Below are positions 22,307-25,464 of a stretch of 25,464 nucleotides of DNA, piece after piece. The notes below the pieces were generated by a model that saw only the letters and a list, made by a program, of their open reading frames with translations, was not told the DNA's origin and searched no databases. A program made the translations under genes and the position numbers. Position 1 is the first letter of the stretch; every line of letters starts with the position of its first letter. The stretch is taken from contig WRDZ01000002.1 of the NCBI GenBank assembly GCA_009779595.1, forward strand, positions 1-25,464. Direction: 5' to 3'. This stretch comes from Alphaproteobacteria bacterium. GTDB lineage: Bacteria > Pseudomonadota > Alphaproteobacteria > WRDZ01.

Positions 22307-24045
22307 TACACCGGCGGGGCGTCCATAAGGCCGCACCAGCGCTCGACCTCTTCGATTTCGATAAGGCCCATGAACATGCGCTCCACCGCCGAGTCCTTCA
22401 GAGTGCGGCCCGAAAGGTCGCTTATCCAATAGTCTATGGCCTTGCGCGTTTCGTTCTTGACTATCATTTCAAGGAACGTGCCGTTGGGCATCAGGATTTC
22501 GCAGATGGCCACACGCCCGATGCTGCCGCGGCCCTGGCACTCTTTGCACCCCTCGCCGCGTATGAACACCTGGGAAACTCCGTAATCGCCGTAAGACTTG
22601 TACAGCCGCTTGACCGCCGGGTCCTTTGGCTTCTGCGAGGCGGGCACCTTGCACGCCGGGCACAGCTTGCGGCACAGGCGCTGCGACACCATGCCCTTCA
22701 TAAGGTCCGGGTCGCCCAGCTTGAAGGTTTCCACGCCCTTGTCCCGCAAGCGCGTGATAATCGCAGGGGACGAGTTCGCGTGCAGGGTGGTCCACACGCC
22801 GTGGCCGGACAAGGCCCCCTGGAACGCCAGGGTGGCGGCCGAAAGCGTACGGATTTCCCCTATCATCATCGTGTCCGGGTCCGAACGCAAGCACGCGGCC
22901 AGGGCCTTTGTGAACTCCACCACCTTCATCTCTTCGTTCGCCGCGTTGGTCACGGGCATCTGCCGCGCGCCGGGTATCGGGTATTCGGGCGGGTCCTCAA
23001 CAGTAATCAGGTTGGTTTCATAACGCTTTTCCTGCAGCATCTGAATCATGTTCTGCTGCAGAGTGGTGCTTTTGCCGCTGCCGGTGGGCCCTGAAATGAC
23101 TATCAGCCCCATGGGGGCGGCGCGCAGGCGGAAGAACATGTCCAGCTCGCGCGGGGTATAGCCCAGGGATTCCAGACCGTTGGACGACGCGCTGCTGTCC
23201 GTCGAGTACAGCAGCCGCATGACCAGGTAGCGCGTGCCGAAAGCGATGGGGTTGAACTGCAGGCGTATGGCCAGGACCCCGGCCGGAAGCATCAGCCGCC
23301 CTTTGCTTCCCCTTAAAGGAGTGCGCCCCGACTTCTGCGCGGACTGGTACTCGTTCGTGGCATAGTTCGAGTCCGAGATGTCAGCCGACGCGAAAGCCGA
23401 ACGGGCGAACGACTCTCCCCATTCCTTGTTGTATTCGGCCTCGACCTGCATTATGCCGTTCACGCGGAACATGAACGTGGTCTTTTCGCCGATGACCATG
23501 TGTATGTCCGACGAGCGTTTGGCAGCGGCGCGCGAGATGACGTCCACGAACGCCCGCTGGAACATCATCTGGGTTTCTTCTTCCTCGCTTATCTGGGCGC
23601 CGCCTGCGACGCGGCCGCTCATCGCGCGTTCGTAAATCTTCTGTACCCAGGTCGACGGGACCAGCTCGGGCTGCTTTATCGAGATGTTGCGCCGGCGCGT
23701 GGTTATGCTGAACGTCAGCACCTGCCCGGAATAGCGGTGGTCCCGCGACACGATGAACCGGCCGTTGGTGAACAGGGCCAGCATGCGGCGGGTTTCCTCG
23801 TCGTTTATCGGCATCATCCCGTTCAATGCGGTGATGCACTGGTTGTTGTTGGCGAACAGCTCGTCCAGGAAGTCTTCGACGTTCGCCAGTTTCTCGCCGC
23901 CCGCGGCCGCGGTGAAGAAATCCTTGTTATAGCTGCCGCCGATGTCCACGTTGCCGGTCAGCGACGACTCATTGTCTTCGAAGCCTTCCAAAGGGATGGC
24001 TTCGGCGGTCTGTTCTTCTTCGTCAGTAGTAAAATTCTTGCTCAC
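22303..24045 (-). CDS. GspE/PilB-type secretion ATPase with tetracysteine motif
   Basis: A 580-residue hexameric secretion ATPase. The N-terminal 150 or so residues are acidic and lineage-specific. The N2-like region has RAAAKRSSDIHM. Walker A is SGPTGSGKSTT (Lys325), the Asp box is TVEDPPEYPIPGARQ, Walker B is RSDPDTMMIGEIR and the His box is GHGVWTTLHANS. A zinc-type tetracysteine pairs CPAC (462-465) with CKEC (500-503), a feature of GspE/PilB ATPases and not of PilT or Legionella DotB. It may power the nearby Dot/Icm-like apparatus, as TraJ does in IncI plasmids, or a type IV pilus or type II system encoded elsewhere. GTG start at 24045 with AAGGG 7 nt upstream. It is isolated from the other T4SS genes by about 11 kb. 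Confidence 0.85.
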   Translation of the reverse strand: MSKNFTTDEEEQTAEAIPLEGFEDNESSLTGNVDIGGSYNKDFFTAAAGGEKLANVEDFLDELFANNNQCITALNGMMPINDEETRRMLALFTNGRFIVSRDHRYSGQVLTFSITTRRRNISIKQPELVPSTWVQKIYERAMSGRVAGGAQISEEEETQMMFQRAFVDVISRAAAKRSSDIHMVIGEKTTFMFRVNGIMQVEAEYNKEWGESFARSAFASADISDSNYATNEYQSAQKSGRTPLRGSKGRLMLPAGVLAIRLQFNPIAFGTRYLVMRLLYSTDSSASSNGLESLGYTPRELDMFFRLRAAPMGLIVISGPTGSGKSTTLQQNMIQMLQEKRYETNLITVEDPPEYPIPGARQMPVTNAANEEMKVVEFTKALAACLRSDPDTMMIGEIRTLSAATLAFQGALSGHGVWTTLHANSSPAIITRLRDKGVETFKLGDPDLMKGMVSQRLCRKLCPACKVPASQKPKDPAVKRLYKSYGDYGVSQVFIRGEGCKECQGRGSIGRVAICEILMPNGTFLEMIVKNETRKAIDYWISDLSGRTLKDSAVERMFMGLIEIEEVERWCGLMDAPPVY

Positions 24046-24181
24046 TATGCAGCCCTTACAACCGCGAATCCATACGCGTATATAAATAGTCTAGACAAAA
24101 CATCTCCCTTGTGGCAACAAAAATCTTTAAAAACGGCCTGTCAATAAATGGCGCGATAATGCGCGGCACCGCTGGGGGAGA

Positions 24182-24285
24182 GCGTTCCGCCCGGGCCAGC
24201 GCCAAAGCGAGCCGAAAGCGAGCGACGCGCGCCGCCCCTGGACGGGCGGAACGCGCGTGTCTTGCAGACCGCTTCGCGGCAAGAT
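24182..24285. repeat. Structured dispersed repeat, copy B
   Basis: About 104 bp in the 282-bp gap between flhA and the ATPase gene, related to copy A at 5686-5806. The outer arms are a perfect 12-bp inverted repeat, GCGTTCCGCCCG (24182-24193) with CGGGCGGAACGC (24243-24254). A second hairpin pairs TCTTGC (24260-24265) with GCAAGA (24279-24284). Both copies sit between two minus-strand genes. The rest of this gap, toward 24046, is AT-rich; it contains TTGACA (24144-24139, minus) but no convincing -10. Confidence 0.75.
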
Positions 24286-24327
24286 ATTGAATTTGAATTG
24301 ACAATCCGTCTGTTAAAACCGGTCCGC

Positions 24328-25464
24328 TCACAAGCTTCCCACGGTTTTCAGCTTGAACTTGGGGTGTATCTCGCTTTGCGACAGCACCGTTATCTGGGCG
24401 TGCATCCTTTCGACTATGCGGCGCACGTGCAGCCTCATCACCGGCGGGGTCACCAGCACGGCGCTGATTCCCTGCTGGGCCGCCTCGGCGAACACCTTGC
24501 GCATGTCGATGACGAACTTCTGCACGTCCGTCGGGGACAGGGCCGCCTGCTTGTCGTCACCGCTGCCGACCGTGCTTTCGCCGAACGTCTGCACCCACTG
24601 CGGGGACATGACCACCATGTGTATGATGCCGTTTTCGTCCGAGTGCGCCGAGCTTATCTGGCGCGAAAGGCGGGCGCGCACGTGCTCGGTTATCACGTCG
24701 GGGTTGTGCGAAACCGCCACGCCGTCGGCAATCCCTTCCAGCACTGTGGGCAGGTCGCGTATGGATACCTGTTCGGCCAAAAGGTTCTGCAGCACGCGCT
24801 GCACGCCGCCCACGCTGATGCGCGAGGGAACAAGGTCGGAAACCAGCTTGCCCTGTTCCTTGGACAGCTCGTCCAGCAGTTTCTGTGTTTCCGAGAACGA
24901 CTGCAGGTCGGGCATGTTGGCCTTGATGATTTCGATAAGGTGGGTGGCGATGACGGCCACGGGCTCGGCCACGGTAAAGCCCTTGAACATCGCGTCCTCG
25001 CGGTACATTGGGTCTATCCACACGGCGGGCTGGCCGAACGCCGGGTCGACCGTCTTGTCGCCGGGTATGTCCACGCTACCGTTGAAGTTCATGGCCAGCA
25101 GCATGTTGGGCTTAAGCTCTCCGCGGCCGGCCTCGATTTCCTTGATATAGACCACGTACTGGTTGGCCGGCAGCTGCATGGCGTCGCGTATGCGCAAGCT
25201 GGGCATGATGAAGCCAAGCTCGCGGGCAAGGTTGCGCCGCAGGAATTTTATCTGGTCCAGCAGGTTGTGCCCGGGGTTTTCCTGCACCAGCCCGAACAGG
25301 CCGTACCCAAGCGACAGGCCTATCTGGTCCAGTTTTGGGGCCGAGGTCATGACCTCTTCGGCCGCCGCGGCCTGCGCCCCGGTTTCCTTGTCCTCTTCCA
25401 GAGCCTTCTCTTCCAGCTTCTTCTTGGCCGTTTCCTGTATCTTGTTTATGTACCACGCCGCAGA
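24328..25464 (-). CDS. flhA: Flagellar export gate protein FlhA, C-terminal 378 residues, partial
   Basis: The frame enters from the right edge (first residues SAAWYINKIQETAKKKLEEK) and ends at 24328. The visible part is the cytoplasmic FlhA domain: the linker after the last membrane segment, then LDQIGLSLGYGLFGLVQEN, FIMPSLRIRDAMQLPANQYV, PAVWIDPMYREDAMFKGFTV, VAVIATHLIEIIKAN, SRISVGGVQRVLQNLLAEQV, and the closing AVLVTPPVMRLHVRRIVERM. This domain forms the nonameric ring that docks export chaperones. The eight-helix membrane part (about 330 residues) lies outside the window. The linker is charged and long, with a Glu/Ala-rich stretch. No other export-gate gene is visible. Confidence 0.95.
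   Translation of the reverse strand, partial: SAAWYINKIQETAKKKLEEKALEEDKETGAQAAAAEEVMTSAPKLDQIGLSLGYGLFGLVQENPGHNLLDQIKFLRRNLARELGFIMPSLRIRDAMQLPANQYVVYIKEIEAGRGELKPNMLLAMNFNGSVDIPGDKTVDPAFGQPAVWIDPMYREDAMFKGFTVAEPVAVIATHLIEIIKANMPDLQSFSETQKLLDELSKEQGKLVSDLVPSRISVGGVQRVLQNLLAEQVSIRDLPTVLEGIADGVAVSHNPDVITEHVRARLSRQISSAHSDENGIIHMVVMSPQWVQTFGESTVGSGDDKQAALSPTDVQKFVIDMRKVFAEAAQQGISAVLVTPPVMRLHVRRIVERMHAQITVLSQSEIHPKFKLKTVGSL

Noticed and set aside
22303..24045. Naming the ATPase DotB
   Set aside because: The tetracysteine motif and length fit GspE/PilB better than the shorter PilT-like DotB; only the general class is supported.

Overview
The window is GC-rich, densely coded bacterial DNA, most likely from a motile alphaproteobacterium. 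The best lineage marker is a FlaF-family protein (16746-17186), a flagellar regulator typical of Alphaproteobacteria. A sigma-54-type promoter in front of the hook genes and an FlhF/FlhG pair also point to a regulated, probably polar, flagellum. I cannot name the genus. There are no rRNA, tRNA, CRISPR or prophage signals.

Layout. (1) 1-11077, all minus strand: a Dot/Icm-like (I-type, IncI-tra-like) type IV secretion cluster in two transcription units. The upstream unit starts at a good sigma-70 promoter (11199-11227). It encodes a two-helix membrane protein, a small membrane protein, the DotL/IcmO coupling ATPase, a proline-rich protein with an HNH-nuclease-like domain that has lost its histidines, and a SUKH (SMI1/KNR4-type) protein. 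After a 375-bp gap holding a structured dispersed repeat, a DnaA-box 9-mer and a second sigma-70 promoter, the downstream unit encodes a mini-lipoprotein, DotI/IcmL, DotH/IcmK and DotG/IcmE. The dotI-dotH-dotG order is that of Legionella. DotH carries a C-terminal SPOR domain, and DotG carries an Ig-like domain followed by a very long 17-residue repeat array; its C-terminus lies outside the window. (2) 11325-16675, minus strand: flgE, flgD and fliK behind a sigma-54-like promoter, preceded by an orphan periplasmic solute-binding protein. (3) 16746-20532, plus strand: flaF with a strong terminator, then a unit with a threonine-synthase-like protein that lacks its PLP lysine, followed by flhF and flhG. 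(4) 20558-22306, plus strand: two exported proteins, distant paralogs, each with its own near-consensus sigma-70 promoter. (5) 22303-25464, minus strand: a GspE/PilB-type secretion ATPase with a tetracysteine motif, a second copy of the structured repeat, and the C-terminal part of flhA.

How it fits together. A flagellar export and hook locus is interleaved with a contact-dependent secretion machine. DotL, its small membrane partners and the HNH-like/SUKH pair plausibly form an inner-membrane substrate-recruitment platform. Lipoprotein-DotI-DotH-DotG would form the envelope-spanning core, with SPOR anchoring it to peptidoglycan. The tetracysteine ATPase is a candidate energy source for assembly, but it could instead serve a pilus. 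The most novel points are the nuclease-toxin/immunity-like pair embedded in the T4SS operon, the SPOR-DotH fusion, the pseudo-threonine-synthase coupled to flhF-flhG, and the paired exported paralogs.
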